Shown in pieces: positions 1-11,090 of a stretch of DNA of 64,000 nt (the stretch's first letter is position 1; each line of letters begins with the position of its first letter). The notes under the pieces are model-generated. The model saw nothing but the letters and a program-made list of their open reading frames with translations, ran no database searches and was not told the origin of the DNA. The position numbers and the translations under genes were made by a program. The stretch is from Isochrysis galbana. Taxonomy: Eukaryota > Haptophyta > Isochrysidales > Isochrysidaceae. The stretch spans positions 1,097,063 through 1,161,062 of the forward strand of contig CM030938.1 in NCBI GenBank assembly GCA_018136815.1, given 5' to 3'.

Positions 1-3000
1 CCGGTGAGGAACAGCGCCGGGGTTGAGTGGCAACTCCACCTCGAGAACGTGCGTATGGTTTGGAGCCCCCGGGTGCAACGCGAAAGCTTTGATGCGCCGG
101 GCCAAGAGTTGGCGTACTTCTTCTCGTTGATCGTCGGAAAGAAGCCGGTCCGGATCGATGGTGGCTGAGTCGAGTAGAGATCGTTGCTCCTCGCTCAGCG
201 CGGTGACAGGGTCACCATCCCCCTCGCTTCCAGTCGGAGTCCAGCCCCGGTGCAACTTGAAACGCACCTGGAGCGAAGCTATCGGATGCAGAGACGGCAG
301 GGTCAGCGCATCGACTCCGGTGTGGACGATCGTCACCGCGATGCGGTGATCGTCCGTGGGCGTGACCACCGTGGGCATTACGAGAGAGGACGAATCGAGA
401 GCCTCGCGAATTGGTAGGCGGTCGACCAGCATCGCGCAGTCCGAATGATCTCGGAGAGCCAGCGGAACCCTGACCCAGATGGTTGCGCGGTGGAAGGCAG
501 GAATCGTCACCGCTTGCTCCGTGTAGAGAAGATATTCGGACGAGGTAGACGCCGGAGCTTTGGCCGCAAACTCGTCGGCTGACTCAAAGAGAGGTGTATA
601 GAGTGGCTGCCTAGCATCAGCAGCAGCCTCACCCTCCGATCCAGCCGGGATCTCTCGTGTTGCCGTCGACCTCTCCAGAAAGTCGACAGTCAGCGGTTGA
701 CCGGGTGACATCGAGATAGCTCCGACGAAGCCGGAGTCCGCGACTGGGGGTGGCGCCGTGGAAACTCTGACTACACATTCGGAAAGGACTCTTGAAGAGT
801 CTTCTGCATCGCCAGAGGCAGGACGGAGGCGGAGGCTTCCCTCCGAGCTCGCGGCGTCGAGAGAAATGGTAGCGGAGTGGGCGGCCAAAAAATCGTTCCC
901 GAGCAGAAGCATCGCGTTTCCTTCGATGACCGCGAACGAATGACGGAAGAGGCGACCGGACAAGGAGAAGACGAGGCTAGCCCAGCCCCTAGTGATGAGA
1001 GGAAGGCCGTCCGGCCCATGTAGGTTGGGGACGGTAGCGTCCGATACGCGTTCGACGCAGGCGTCTTCAGGTAGTCGATCAAGCAGGGCAGTGGTGATTA
1101 CTGACGGGCCCGCTCCAGTGTCAGCCAGGGTGCTGTTCACCGTGAGGGCAACGTCCGGGAGAACGAACCCTTGAGCTGCGCGGTCGCCATCGGCACGGCA
1201 GACCACGAGATCGCGGACATAGAGGCAGTGACGAGGGTAGAGCGGGGGCGGCGTGTCCGCGATAGATTCTACTGGAAGCGAGGTTCCGGCTCCGGGTGAC
1301 GGGGTGGTTGGATTGGAGGCTGGCCTGGACGGAGAAGATTCATCGACGTGGGGCACTCGCTCGATAGCGGCGGCTACCGTCTGCGGCACGAATGGTATTG
1401 AAGAGTATGGGGATGCCTTTGCTGAATTAGAGGGGTTAGGCACGCCATCATAGCCTAGCCCTCGACGGTCCGTCGGATGCCGAGGTTGATCCATTTGGCG
1501 TGACCATTCCTTCTCCAGGGACTTCTGCAAGTCTGTCTTCGGAAGCTTCGACAACTCGGAAAAACCAGCCGCACTGAGACCCCTAGCGGCAGCCCCATCG
1601 CAACACAGTGCCCGTGGAGTACCCTCTCCTTCGGCGGCGTCGGAGGGCTTGGTCTCGAGGGTCTGCATGCTCCGGTGTTCTGGCATCTCGGGCGTATCAT
1701 CTTCTCCCGAGTCGGGCCCGACATCCCAGGTTTCGAGTGGCCTTTCGGCTACGAACGAATTGGTCAGTTCGGCCACTCCCTCGTCGCCAGCCGTGAAGGA
1801 GGCGCTCGGAGATAGTGCATTGATGCCTTGAGAGCCCAGTCGAGACAAGATGGGAGGTTCCGACGGCTCCGCAGCTGCCGCTTGCTCAGCGATTTCTTGG
1901 GCGATGGAAGGCGTGACATCCTGCCACCGATGGACCCCCGAAATTACATCACGGTCGAAGACCTGCCACTTGCTGCGGCGCTTCTTCACCGTGTTTGGAG
2001 GGCCTGGCGTTGTAGAGCGGTCCTCTATGGGCCACTCCCACGGCAGGAAGCGGTCTCCTTCCGCCTCGGCCTCGTCTTGCGATACGTTTGTTTCCGAGTC
2101 CTCCTGATGAAGCAGGCGAGAAGCATCGGCAACGGGGCCTGCGTCCGGGATCACGACAACCGAATCAGACACTGGCGAACCGCTGGGAGGCGTGAGGTGA
2201 GAGCTAGAAGCTGCTTCGCCTCTCCCCTCCATGAAACGAGCCAGAGCCGTCCTCGGCTCAGCCAGTTCGAAGCCGGTCGAACAAAGCGAGGGGCGTTCTC
2301 TCAAGCTGGCAGCTGCTTGGGAAATTGCCCAGTCCACCGTGAAGTTGAGCGAACGCGACGCCTTGGCTTTGCGCGCATAACGGCGCAAGACCGGCATCCA
2401 CTGGGCCGCCATTGCACCGGCAATGCCCACATAGGTGCGGCTGCGAAGGGCGCCACGGTGAGGCGACGGCGATAGATCCGCCATCGCGGATAGACGTCCC
2501 TCGACAATCTTCGAAGGCTGCAGGGGCGGGAGTGAAGCCGTCAGGTACAGGCCAGTTGCCTTTTGATGGCCCGTGCCGTGCTGCCACGGCTGCACAAACT
2601 GCCGCGGTCGCAACCCCCCGACTAAGGCAGAGGCTTCCGCGTGCATTCGAGGATTTTCGACGGCAACGAAAGGCGCGTCGGCGCTTGCCATGGCGAGGAA
2701 GACTCTAGCGGCGGATTCGAGAGCCTGGCGACGTCCCGGTTCCCGATCGAGCCACTGGCAACTCACCGCCGACAAATACGTGCACGGCGGATGCGCGACC
2801 ACGAGGTCCCAACCGAGATTTTGAATGTGAAGAGCATCTCCGCAGAAGTGGGGAATGTAGTCGATCTCCGACGGTCGTAGATCGCACGTCGCGACGTGCG
2901 CTCCGGCAAGTAGGAACATCGAAGACACGACCCCGCTAGCTTCACCGACGACTAGAACGCGGGGTGGAGGAATCCCCTCGGCCGCGTCGAACGTCACGGC

Positions 3001-3204
3001 GTCGTGGATCGCTGCCAACTCAGCGCAAAGCTCGTCAAAATGCGTCGGCAACACGGCAGAGGGCGATGCATGAGTGCTCGCGTCCGGCCGCCGCAAGGCT
3101 AGAGCAGCTTCGGCGAGATGGCGGGGCAAGATGACGGAGGAACCGCTAGCCCGGGCACGGGAGCGGCTAACATTTGAAGCTCGCGCGTAGGGGCGCGGGC
3201 AGCT
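1..3204 (-). CDS. Chromovirus copy A, gag-pol polyprotein fragment (MTase, protease, pre-RT)
   Basis: One minus-strand frame is open from the TGA at 3205-3207 to the window edge. No ATG is visible at its start, so the N-terminus (gag) is missing, probably beyond the gap at 3365. Domains in order: a phage-type cytosine-C5 methyltransferase-like domain (about 2980-2380), a Ser/Glu-rich linker, a retropepsin with active site LADTGAGPS near 1130-1105 and a flap-side LLLGNDFL motif near 900, then the conserved pre-RT region up to the HRHAP motif, where the window ends. Bases 1-1360 match 62641-64000 (copy B) at about 97-98% identity with substitutions only, so A and B are recent members of one family. 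The intact frame and intact catalytic motifs suggest the family was recently active. Confidence 0.85.
2380..2980 (-). other. Phage-type cytosine-C5 DNA methyltransferase-like domain in copy A polyprotein
   Basis: About 200 residues in the same frame as the protease. Visible motifs: a motif-I-like SAM-binding stretch PPRVLVVGEASGVVSS followed by an acidic strand end (ATCDL); motif IV with the catalytic cysteine, HPPCTYLS (PPC codons at 2782-2790); motif VI, AVENP (2650-2664); then QPWQHGTGHQKATGLYL and a C-terminal SRTYVGIAGAMAAQW. This order and wording match the small DNA cytosine methyltransferases of tailed phages and related bacterial genes, where PPC and ENP/ENV are the C5-MTase signature. 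The catalytic Cys and the Glu are present. The substrate (own cDNA, host DNA) is unknown. It could be an inactive relic kept for another role, but its conservation in two diverged elements argues against simple decay. Confidence 0.78.
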
Positions 3205-3364
3205 TCAGTAGACTTGGCGGCCGAGGAACAACCAACCACGGCGATCCGGTGGATGGCCTCGGCAGTAGAATTCAGGGGAGGGGGTCGTCGCCCTCAAGTT
3301 TCGGTGGGCTAGACCTGAAGGGGGTTGGCCGGCGGGCGATCCCTGGAATGGGGATCCTCCGGAG
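3205..3364. other. Sequence between copy A frame and gap, no clear gene
   Basis: The polyprotein frame is closed here by a stop at 3205-3207. No start codon or recognisable gag motif was found before the gap. It is probably diverged or truncated gag sequence. Confidence 0.4.
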
Positions 3365-3464
3365 NNNNNNNNNNNNNNNNNNNNNNNNNNNNNNNNNNNN
3401 NNNNNNNNNNNNNNNNNNNNNNNNNNNNNNNNNNNNNNNNNNNNNNNNNNNNNNNNNNNNNNNN
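3365..3464. other. Assembly gap (100 N)
   Basis: Exactly 100 N, the conventional scaffold spacer. The sequences on each side are unrelated: copy A on the left, a different repeat-rich flank on the right. Confidence 0.99.
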
Positions 3465-3545
3465 GGTCAAAACACAATTCGGACTCCGGCTCGGACTTAC
3501 GGAATAAAATCCGTTGCCCTCGCGAATCCTGCCTCGAGTCTTGAG

Positions 3546-3626
3546 ACTCGAGTCTCGAGACTCGAGGTGGAACTCGGTTTCCCCCCGCGCGAACTCGCGT
3601 GAGAACTCGAGTCTCGAGACTCGAGT
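3546..3626. repeat. Two near-identical CTCGAG-rich perfect palindromes
   Basis: A 22-bp perfect palindrome at 3605-3626 is built from overlapping ACTCGAGT and TCTCGAGA blocks. A 21-of-22 match lies at 3546-3566, 59 bp upstream. Both could extrude as cruciforms. They lie in the flank of the retrotransposon insertion. Confidence 0.8.
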
Positions 3627-3976
3627 TTTCCCCCCGCGCAAACTCGAGGTGGCCCGGGGGAGAAGGGGGTCGTGAGCGGGTTGAGAGGGGGGGAAGGAGG
3701 CGGATGGGTGGGGGGGCGCGGGATGGCGGGTGCGGGGGGAGGATGGGGATGAGGAGCACCGGGAGGAGGGGGAGGGGCGCCGGGGGGAGGTTTGATTACG
3801 ATTACGTTTTGTTGTGGGGGCCCAAGGGGGGGGGTCCGGGTCCTAATGGGCCCCGGATATGTGCTAGTTGGGTGTATTGGGAACTTTCTACCGAAAATAA
3901 TCCTCAAATTTCCTCAATTCTGAGATGGTCATTTTTTACCCCTAATAAAATAACACTGTTTGACCGCCCTACAGTC
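3627..3976. other. Left flank of the 12.7-kb element: G-rich tract, no gene seen
   Basis: Positions 3650-3840 are strongly G-rich on the plus strand; 3850-3976 is of mixed composition. No coding domain was recognised. This is the pre-insertion target sequence and should join to 16688 onward in an allele without the element. Confidence 0.5.
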
Positions 3977-3981
3977 TACAG
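3977..3981. repeat. Target site duplication, left copy (TACAG)
   Basis: TACAG immediately before the 5' LTR, identical to 16683-16687 immediately after the 3' LTR. Five base pairs is usual for Ty3/gypsy integrases. Confidence 0.93.
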
Positions 3982-4827
3982 TGTCGCATTCGCGAATCGA
4001 CACTCGTTAGGCTTCGCTCTTCTCTTCGTCGTTCGGTATTTATCGTTATAATTCTCTCGTTCTCGTTCTCGGTCAAAAGCTTCGCTTGGATGCATGGGAT
4101 CGTGGGTTGTGGAGCGCCCTCTCTCTTTCTCTCGAAAGAGAAGGGAAGTTTCCCTACCTTTCTTCCTCCCAGGCGCCTCGCAGATAGGTTTAATTTGCTA
4201 TCTCCCCTGCGGTTCTTTATCTGCTTCTGGGGGCAATCAGGTTTAATTTGCGACCTCTTCGCATCTCCCCTTAGGCACATCGCACTCCTTTCGTCTTATT
4301 TGGTAGGTCTCTTGGAATCCTGCGTAGCAAGATTGCCCCTCGATTCCGTTATGGTGCGATTCCCGTTCCAGACAAGATCGCCGACAGATCGCCCTTTGAT
4401 CGTCGTCCGTTGTTGTCTGATCGGAGTGTTTGGGTTTGATTTCAGTCGAGTTATGTGAGAAAGTCGTGGGGCGAGAGTCGGGGTGTTTTCTGGGGTGTCG
4501 TTGTCCGTCGTCCTGTCGTCAGTCGTCATCCGTTCGTGCTCTCGCTCTCGTCGCTCTCGCTCTCGTACAACTCAGACCCTTACAATCCTCCTCACCTCGC
4601 CAGCCCCTGCCACCACAGCCCTCCTCACACTCACCCTCGCCTTTCGCCGCTCGTTCCATGTCGCTTTCGCCGCCGTCCTCGCCCTCGCTCAAGCCCGCCT
4701 GCCCGCCTTCCTCTGCTGACGGGCTTCAGCCCGTCAGCACCTCTGAAGTCGTCTCCTCCGCCGCGCCTGCCGCCGGCATGCATCCTTCCTCATTGCCTCA
4801 GCCCTATGGGCCAGCCCAATTTCGTCA
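3982..4827 (+). repeat. 5' LTR
   Basis: 846 bp, about 98% identical to 15835-16682, starting TGTCGCATTCG and ending TTTCGTCA. A TATAAT-like stretch near 4047 could be the promoter. The expected tRNA primer-binding site should start at 4828 (GGTGTAGAATCC...); it does not begin with the usual TGG and I could not assign a tRNA. Confidence 0.93.
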
Positions 4828-4845
4828 GGTGTAGAATCCTATCCG

Positions 4846-7560
4846 GTGCGTCCCGCGCTGGACGTCTCAATGGGGGTTACCCCACCTCTGCAGAGTCGGG
4901 CATCATGCCTGCCCTGCCCCTTTCTCCTCTCCGGACGGTCATCCACCACCACCTTCACGGGGGAGGTGATGCCCTCCCTCGCCTCTCCTCCTGATCTCTC
5001 TGCGGTGCCTCCGCCATCATCTCCGCCTTCACCGCCGGAGTCCGTCGGAGACGGGTCCAAGCCCGAGTCTTTCCAGGATGAGGATAATCCTCTGGGGGTC
5101 CCTCCACTCGTTCCCGCGCATGCCTCGAGGCACCGCCACCCCTGCCATCGGACTCGGAGGCCGCCTATGAGCCCTACCATCCCTCGCTCGAACGCCTCTC
5201 GGTCGCCTCGGTCGCGCCAAGCCAGCCGTCTCGTTGTGGAAGGCCCCGGGCCTGCTGCCCGACTCCCTTCTTCATCTCTCTCCTTCTCCACCGTCTGCTA
5301 CGGTCCCGCGCCAACTTCTTCGGCTTCACCGGGGCTCAACCCCGTCGAGCTGCGCTACATCGAGCTCATGCAGGCTATGGCCGCACAATTCTCACAGCAG
5401 CTCGCCGCGGTCACCAGCGCGATCGAACGGGGCCGACTCCCTCCTGCTCCAGTCCAGGAAGCCAGCCCGCCTCCACCTCCATCCAATGATGGCGGCGAAG
5501 TTGTTTTGCCTCCGCCCACCGCCGCTCCCTCGTTCCTCATCGAAATCTAAAAAGCCTCATAAGGACAAGAAGAAGACCCGCCGCCGCCGCCGCTATAGCT
5601 CCCCATCTTCATCGTCCCCCCATTCCTCATCTCCGGTCTCCAGCCCGCGTTCGTCAACTACTCGTCGACCAGCGATCGGATTCCGACGGATCATCCGAAT
5701 CTACGGGACTCGCCCGCGAAGCCTCGCGCGCCAAGGTAGCCACTATCTACCTCAGGCAAAGGTTATCATACTAAGGAGGACGCCGTCTATGATGGCCCCG
5801 AAGGTTTGCATCTAATCCTCGCCGATCTCTCCCGCCCCCACGCTTCTAAGTCCAAGTCAGGCCAGCACAGTAACCGGGAGAGTCGCCGTCACGCTAAGCG
5901 CCACGCCGCTCCTCCCGCGGACCCAGCCCTGTCTGATGAGCCGGACATTCTTGAACAATGGCTACGTCACTATGGGCGCCACGGCAAAGCCTACTCCGAA
6001 TCGCTAATGCCCCACTCGAATACCAGGTGATGGCGGCTCGGGAGGTCCCTCGGGTGAGTCCTGGCACGCTCGCATCATTTACACAACTCGCACCCTTACG
6101 AAATGGGTACGCGCTCGTACGTTCGTCCGCACTAAGGGCGGCACTCGCGATGCTAAGTCTAGTCTTGAGAGCCTCCAGTCGCTGCGCTTCCCCGCCGACC
6201 TTCGCTCTACCGACCCGAACAAGGCGGCTGCTTCCTGGGATGGATTCCGCATGCAACTGATCCGCGCACTCGAGGGCTCGCTCACCTCGGGCGTGGACTG
6301 GCAGGACGCTCTCAATGGCCTCCTCCTTGCCGCTCGCGATCCAAGAAAGGCCACCCTCGCATCATGGCCTATGTCCTCGATGCGGTGAGGGACTCGGTCC
6401 TTTGCGCTAACCCTTGCCTGCATGCTGACGTACTGATCGCTAAGTGCGACCAGTCATTCGCTGCTGGGCAAAAGGTTTCGCCAAAGAGACTGCGTCCGCG
6501 GAATGGGACCGGTGCACCACGCGCTCGGAAGGCGAGGACTTGGTGACTCTTGCCACTCGTGTGACCGACGCCTTTGTTCGCAAGATGAACATCCGACGGT
6601 GACAGCCGCTAACGTCTTCAAGTTCCCTGCCTTCACGCACGAAATCAACGAGAGATTCGACGCCTGCGTCAAGGCCGACGAAAGCGACGTGCACGGGGAG
6701 CGGAGAACTCGTTCGAGTTCCTCAAGGCGTGGAAGCGTGGTATTGAGCGGTCGCCGCAGGAGACGCGCCGCATCACTCGCTCTCTTGCATCTCGATCGCG
6801 CGCATGGTGCTGGCTCCAGCGGAGCAGGCACGTGCTGAGGCTTCGCGGAGCAGCAAGCAGGTGGATGGTCCGCTCACGATCGCCCACATCGACGATGTCG
6901 TTCGGATGGTTAAGGACCGCCTGGATCCTCGAAGCCGGCTCCGGACAAGAGCGACAAACCTTCGGCCGCTAACTCCGGAAGCGGCCGCGGCTCCGAAGCT
7001 CGAAATCATCGCAATGGAGATCGGTCCCACCAGGGACGCACCGACCACACCCGGGAGCCGCCTCCCAAGTTGGAGGGTGGACTCCCACCTCTCGACGCAC
7101 CGCCATCGGCAAAAGAGCCGCCGCTGCGCGCCGCCATCGGACAACCTCGGCCATCCCGAGGGCGCCAAATGGGATTTGGAATCTTGGCGTAACGCCAAGG
7201 TTGACTTCGACCCGATGTCACGCTATTGTGGACACGCTGATTTGGCTACTTCATTCGCTAGGGCCCGTCCGACCGACGCGTCCATGAAGGTGCCTCGCAC
7301 GCAGCGCCCCACGTCTGAGGGCGGCGTATGGACCACAGCCACCGGCTGTGCGTATTGTGCTTCCGCCCCGCTCCTCCCGATCACGATACGGCTCGCCCGA
7401 CCACCCGACAATTGGCGATATGGACAGGCGATGGCGCCCATTCGCCGTACTATTGTCAACCGTTCATTCCGCTTCCTTTGCGAGGGCGAGCCGGAGATTC
7501 CCGACGCCCACCGCGCCTACCTTCGTCGTCTCGTCGTCCTCGGCCGCAACCGCCGTTAGG
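4846..7560 (+). pseudogene. gag region of the 12.7-kb chromovirus (frame broken)
   Basis: The first frame (4846-5550) is Pro/Ser-rich and ends with a helical stretch (LNPVELRYIELMQAMAAQFS), typical of gag before the capsid. The reading frame then changes several times. A capsid-like segment includes AASWDGFRMQLIRALEG (about 6225-6275), and gag sequence shared with the remnant at 31.7-32.1 kb runs from about 6630 (THEINERFDACVKADES) to 7030 (QVDGPLTIAHIDDVVRMVKD). A short Cys/His cluster near 7340-7460 (CVLC...H...YYC) may be a degenerate nucleocapsid finger. Many of the frame changes may be sequencing errors. Confidence 0.65.
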
Positions 7561-8490
7561 GAATAGGCGAGGGCCGCCGCCATATGCTTTGTGACTTCTC
7601 GATCCTCGGCGGCCTGGACCGCCACCCCTTTCGCTTCTCGATACTTCTGTCACTCCCGTTCGCGTTTCATTTCGTACCTCTAATGTTTCGCCTCTCCGAT
7701 CTACGAGCTCGCCGTCCCTCGGCGGCTGAGCAAAGCCTTCTTGTTGTCGTTCCAACCTGGGGATGCTACCCTAGGTTGCGATGCCGTCGTTCCCGAAGTT
7801 CGCGTTTTCGTTTCAGTCGTTCAATCTATCCGGAGTCACCCTCATCTGCTCATATGTGGTGGGACGATTCGACTCCGGGAGTCCCGTTCTCTCTCGCCGT
7901 TCGTTCGCTACCTCCTTCGTCGCTCTCGTCGTCTTCGAATCATTCGTTCAATGCTCTCGATTACGAGCGCTCAACGCTAACTCTTGCCTTGAGCCGCGTC
8001 GCTGCCGACCCGTCTGCTGTCGCCAGTCAAATCCTGGATGGACTGGCCGATTTGTTCCCTCGAAACTCGCCGTTAAGCTGCCTTGGCCGTGCCAGCGAGG
8101 TTAGCCCCTCCGATGGACGGTGCCTACACGCTCGCTGCTCGCCGTTGGCTCGCTCCGCCTACGATGGTTGCGCCAACCCGATTGGGTTGGCAACCGATAC
8201 CGACTAGCTCGTTTGAGGAATCGTTCGTTGACGGAGGGGTATTCGCCAATATGCCCTCCGTTGTACAACGCGCATTCCGTCGATTGTTCCGTTCTCAGCC
8301 TGCTCTATTCTCGTCCGAATCTCTTCCGGCTCAGACGGCTCGCACATTGGCGCGCGTCTCCGTCGATCCCGGTCACTCGCAATCCCGTATACGTTTCCGC
8401 TGTCGTTCCGCTTTGCCAGTTTTCAGTGTGCCTGACTTTGGTTCCGGCCGCTGAAGATTTGCTCATACATCTCGCGCGCACTCGCCTTCC
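7561..8490 (+). other. gag-MTase linker region of the element
   Basis: Ser/Arg-rich in all forward frames, with no recognised domain. From 8491 a short frame (DIAEAAQLVL) aligns with the stretch directly preceding the methyltransferase domain in copy A (HLAEAALALR), so this is polyprotein sequence rather than an insertion. Confidence 0.5.
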
Positions 8491-9523
8491 TTGAAGGAGG
8501 GCGAGACCCTCTCGTACGTTATCGATCTCGCTTTCCAACGCGCCGCCGCTCACGGTGCCGCGCACGTAATGCCGAAAGATATTGCCGAGGCGGCGCAGCT
8601 TGTTCTGCGCCCTAGCCGATCGCCTGAGTCTCCAGCTCAGGTGCTACTATCCACTTCGACGAAATTTGTGTCACACTCAGAGACGTAAGGCGTGACGTCG
8701 AGGCCGTGCAGACCGACGGCATCTCGCCTCCTCGCGTCTTGATTATCGGCGAGACGAGTGGAGTAGTCTCGTCCATGTTTTTGCTTGCTGGCGCTGATGT
8801 AGCGACGTGCGATCTGTTCCCGTCCGAAGTCGATTACGTTCCGCACTTCGACGGGGACGCGGATCTCGTCCAAGACCTCGGATGGGACTTGATTATCGCG
8901 AACCCGCCGTGCACTTATCTCTCGAACGCTGGCTTGAGGTGGATCCATTCCAACCCGCAGCGTATGTCTGATACGATTTCGGCCGTCGCGCAATTTCGCC
9001 GTCGCTTGAACGCCAGGGCTCCGTTTCTGGCGGTGGAGAACCCGAAGATGCACCACTATGCCAAGTCGCTACTCGGGGGTCTCGAAGCCACGCAATACGT
9101 CCATCCATGCAACATGGAACGGGACATACTAAGGCTACGGGGCTCTACCTTTCGCCCAGCCTTCCTCCGCTCGTGCCGACGTGCATTGTTCTTGGTCGCC
9201 AGCACGCAATGGCAAACCTCCCCATGTCCCCTCATCGCGGCTCGATGCGCAGCCGCACTTACGTGGGTATCGCCGGTGCGATGGCGATGCAGTGGATGCC
9301 CGTCGTCCTCGACTACTGCCGTCGTACTCCGACTCGTCCGGCCGCGTCCGCCGCCTCCCTCCTATCTCAGGCTCGTGACCTGCAATCAAGCCGGTTGGCG
9401 GCTCAGGCTGGTTCCAATTCTGAGCCTTCGAATGTTTCGAGTGTCGCCGCGATTGATAGGGAGTGGCGGCCGTGGCTAGGGTCGCCCCGCTCGTCGTTGT
9501 TACCCGTTCGTCCGCTCGGATGA
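8491..9523 (+). pseudogene. Methyltransferase-like domain of the 12.7-kb element, split by a 1-base deletion
   Basis: Homologous to the copy A domain. Motif I PPRVLIIGETSGVVSS and PPC motif ANPPCTYLSNAG lie at 8728-8930, motif VI AVENP at about 9030-9045, in the frame starting at 8706. The C-terminal half continues in another frame from 9107 (QHGTGHTKATGLYL, then SRTYVGIAGAMAMQW to about 9300). Compared with copy A, one base of a Trp codon is missing near 9108 (CCATG-CAAC), which causes the switch. The upstream 8491-8688 part is in a third frame. All catalytic residues survive, so the break is either very recent or a sequencing error. Confidence 0.75.
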
Positions 9524-9551
9524 TTCGTAAGGTCCGCAACCGCTGGCGTGT

Positions 9552-10592
9552 ATGGACGGCGGTGCGCGGTGCGCACGGCTCGATCTCGTATGCCTGGCTG
9601 CCGTTGTCTCCGTCGCTAGCGTCGGCTCTCGACGCAGAGGTCCGCCTTCATTCGCCCGCGGTGGAGGAGGAGCCGTTGCCGATCCTTACTCCCTCTCCCT
9701 CTCCTCGTCCTCGTCGCCGTTTGTGCCGATGCCTCCTCTCTTGGAGACGTGTGCCTCCGTTTCCTTTCCGGACACGCTTACTCCAGAGGGTTGGCATGCC
9801 GCCTTGCGTCTAACCTGGTCAGGCCAGGAACGCCTTGCTCTGCTTCCGACGCCGCCATCTCGCCTAGGCTTGGGTGCCTTGCCGGACCTGCACCCGCCGC
9901 TGCCTCCGCTCGACCGCCCCGCTCGCCGCTCCGTTGCTGAGGTCATTGCCGACCATAAGCAGCGGCACGCCGCCTTCGTTCCCTCGGGTTTCACGCCTGT
10001 TCTCAACCAGCCTGCTGTCGTCGCTTCTGTGACCAGGGAGGTACCGGCGAGGCTTGTCTCCGACACGCCGCCGAGCCTCTACCCCCGTCACTGCCTATAT
10101 GTTCGCGATCTTATCGTTTGCCGTCAATCCGCTACGGGCCCTACTCGTTATATCGTCGATTCCGCTCTCGCCGTCAACAAGACTCTCGCCGACACGGAAG
10201 CCGGCCCCTCGGTTGTGACCACCGAGTTGTTGGCTGCATTGCCCCGCGACGCTTGCGTCTTGATCGAACACGCTTCAGACCGACCTGCCGTCGTCGGACC
10301 GGACGGTAACCCCCTCCGCACTCGCGGCTACGCTACGTTGGTCTTCTCCCTCTCCGGTGTCGAATTCCGGCACCGCTTTCTCGTCGTCGAAGGCGCGCCT
10401 ATGCTTCTCCTAGGAAACGATTTCTTGGAAGCATACGCCGCCTGTATCGAACTGTCGCCTGATGCGAAACGTGATGGCCGCTTGACCCTTGTGGTCAACG
10501 ATCGTCGCGTTCCATCCCTCGTATCTACTCGCCCTCGTATCTCTTCGGCACCGCTAGTCGCTATGATCTCCGCGACTCGCCTCAGCGGATGA
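9552..10592 (+). pseudogene. Aspartic protease region of the 12.7-kb element (DTG changed to DTE)
   Basis: 346 codons, Pro/Leu-rich at first, then a retropepsin from about 10075 (LYPRHCLYVRDLIVC) to 10470 (MLLLGNDFLEAY). The active-site triad reads ADTEAGPS, while copies A and B of the sister family have ADTGAGPS. Gly to Glu in the D-T/S-G triad should abolish activity. The frame ends at 10592 and continues in another frame (10816 onward, LYTRQPITIPARSKG). Confidence 0.8.
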
Positions 10593-11090
10593 CTCGCCGC
10601 TCGTCCCATCGCGGACGATCTCTCATCCTGCCAGGCTCACGGCGAGTCGCCGCCGGCGATGCCGTCTTCGATTCCATTGCCGCCCTCGATCCGAGCTCGA
10701 GCCGCCCCCTCGTTTCGACTTCACTCGCAGTCCTCCTTCGTCTCCTTCTCCCTCGTTCGCCGCTGTCGATGTCGAGCCGCTTTTCGCAAAGGGATCCCCG
10801 TCGTCGGCTGCCTCGTTGAAAGAGTTTGCTCTGTACACCAGGCAGCCCATCACCATCCCCGCGCGATCGAAGGGTACGTTCTCTGTTCGCCTACCTCTAG
10901 AGGTCATCGAGAACTACCCCGACTCCGCCATCCTCGTCGACCGTCTACCGCCTCGTGATGGCCTCGATTCTCCTCCAATGGTCGCCACTAGCGTCGAAAC
11001 TCCAACTCCGGAGGGAGAGGTGTTGATCACCGTTTGGAACTTGGCGCCACGACCTGTAACTCTTCCTGCGTACTCGCCGGTGCGTCAGCT

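Noticed and set aside
1..1360. Possibility that 1-1360 and 62641-64000 are one locus duplicated by assembly
   Set aside because: They differ by about 30 substitutions spread evenly, so they are distinct copies or alleles of a repeat rather than an exact assembly duplicate; an allelic duplication is not fully excluded.
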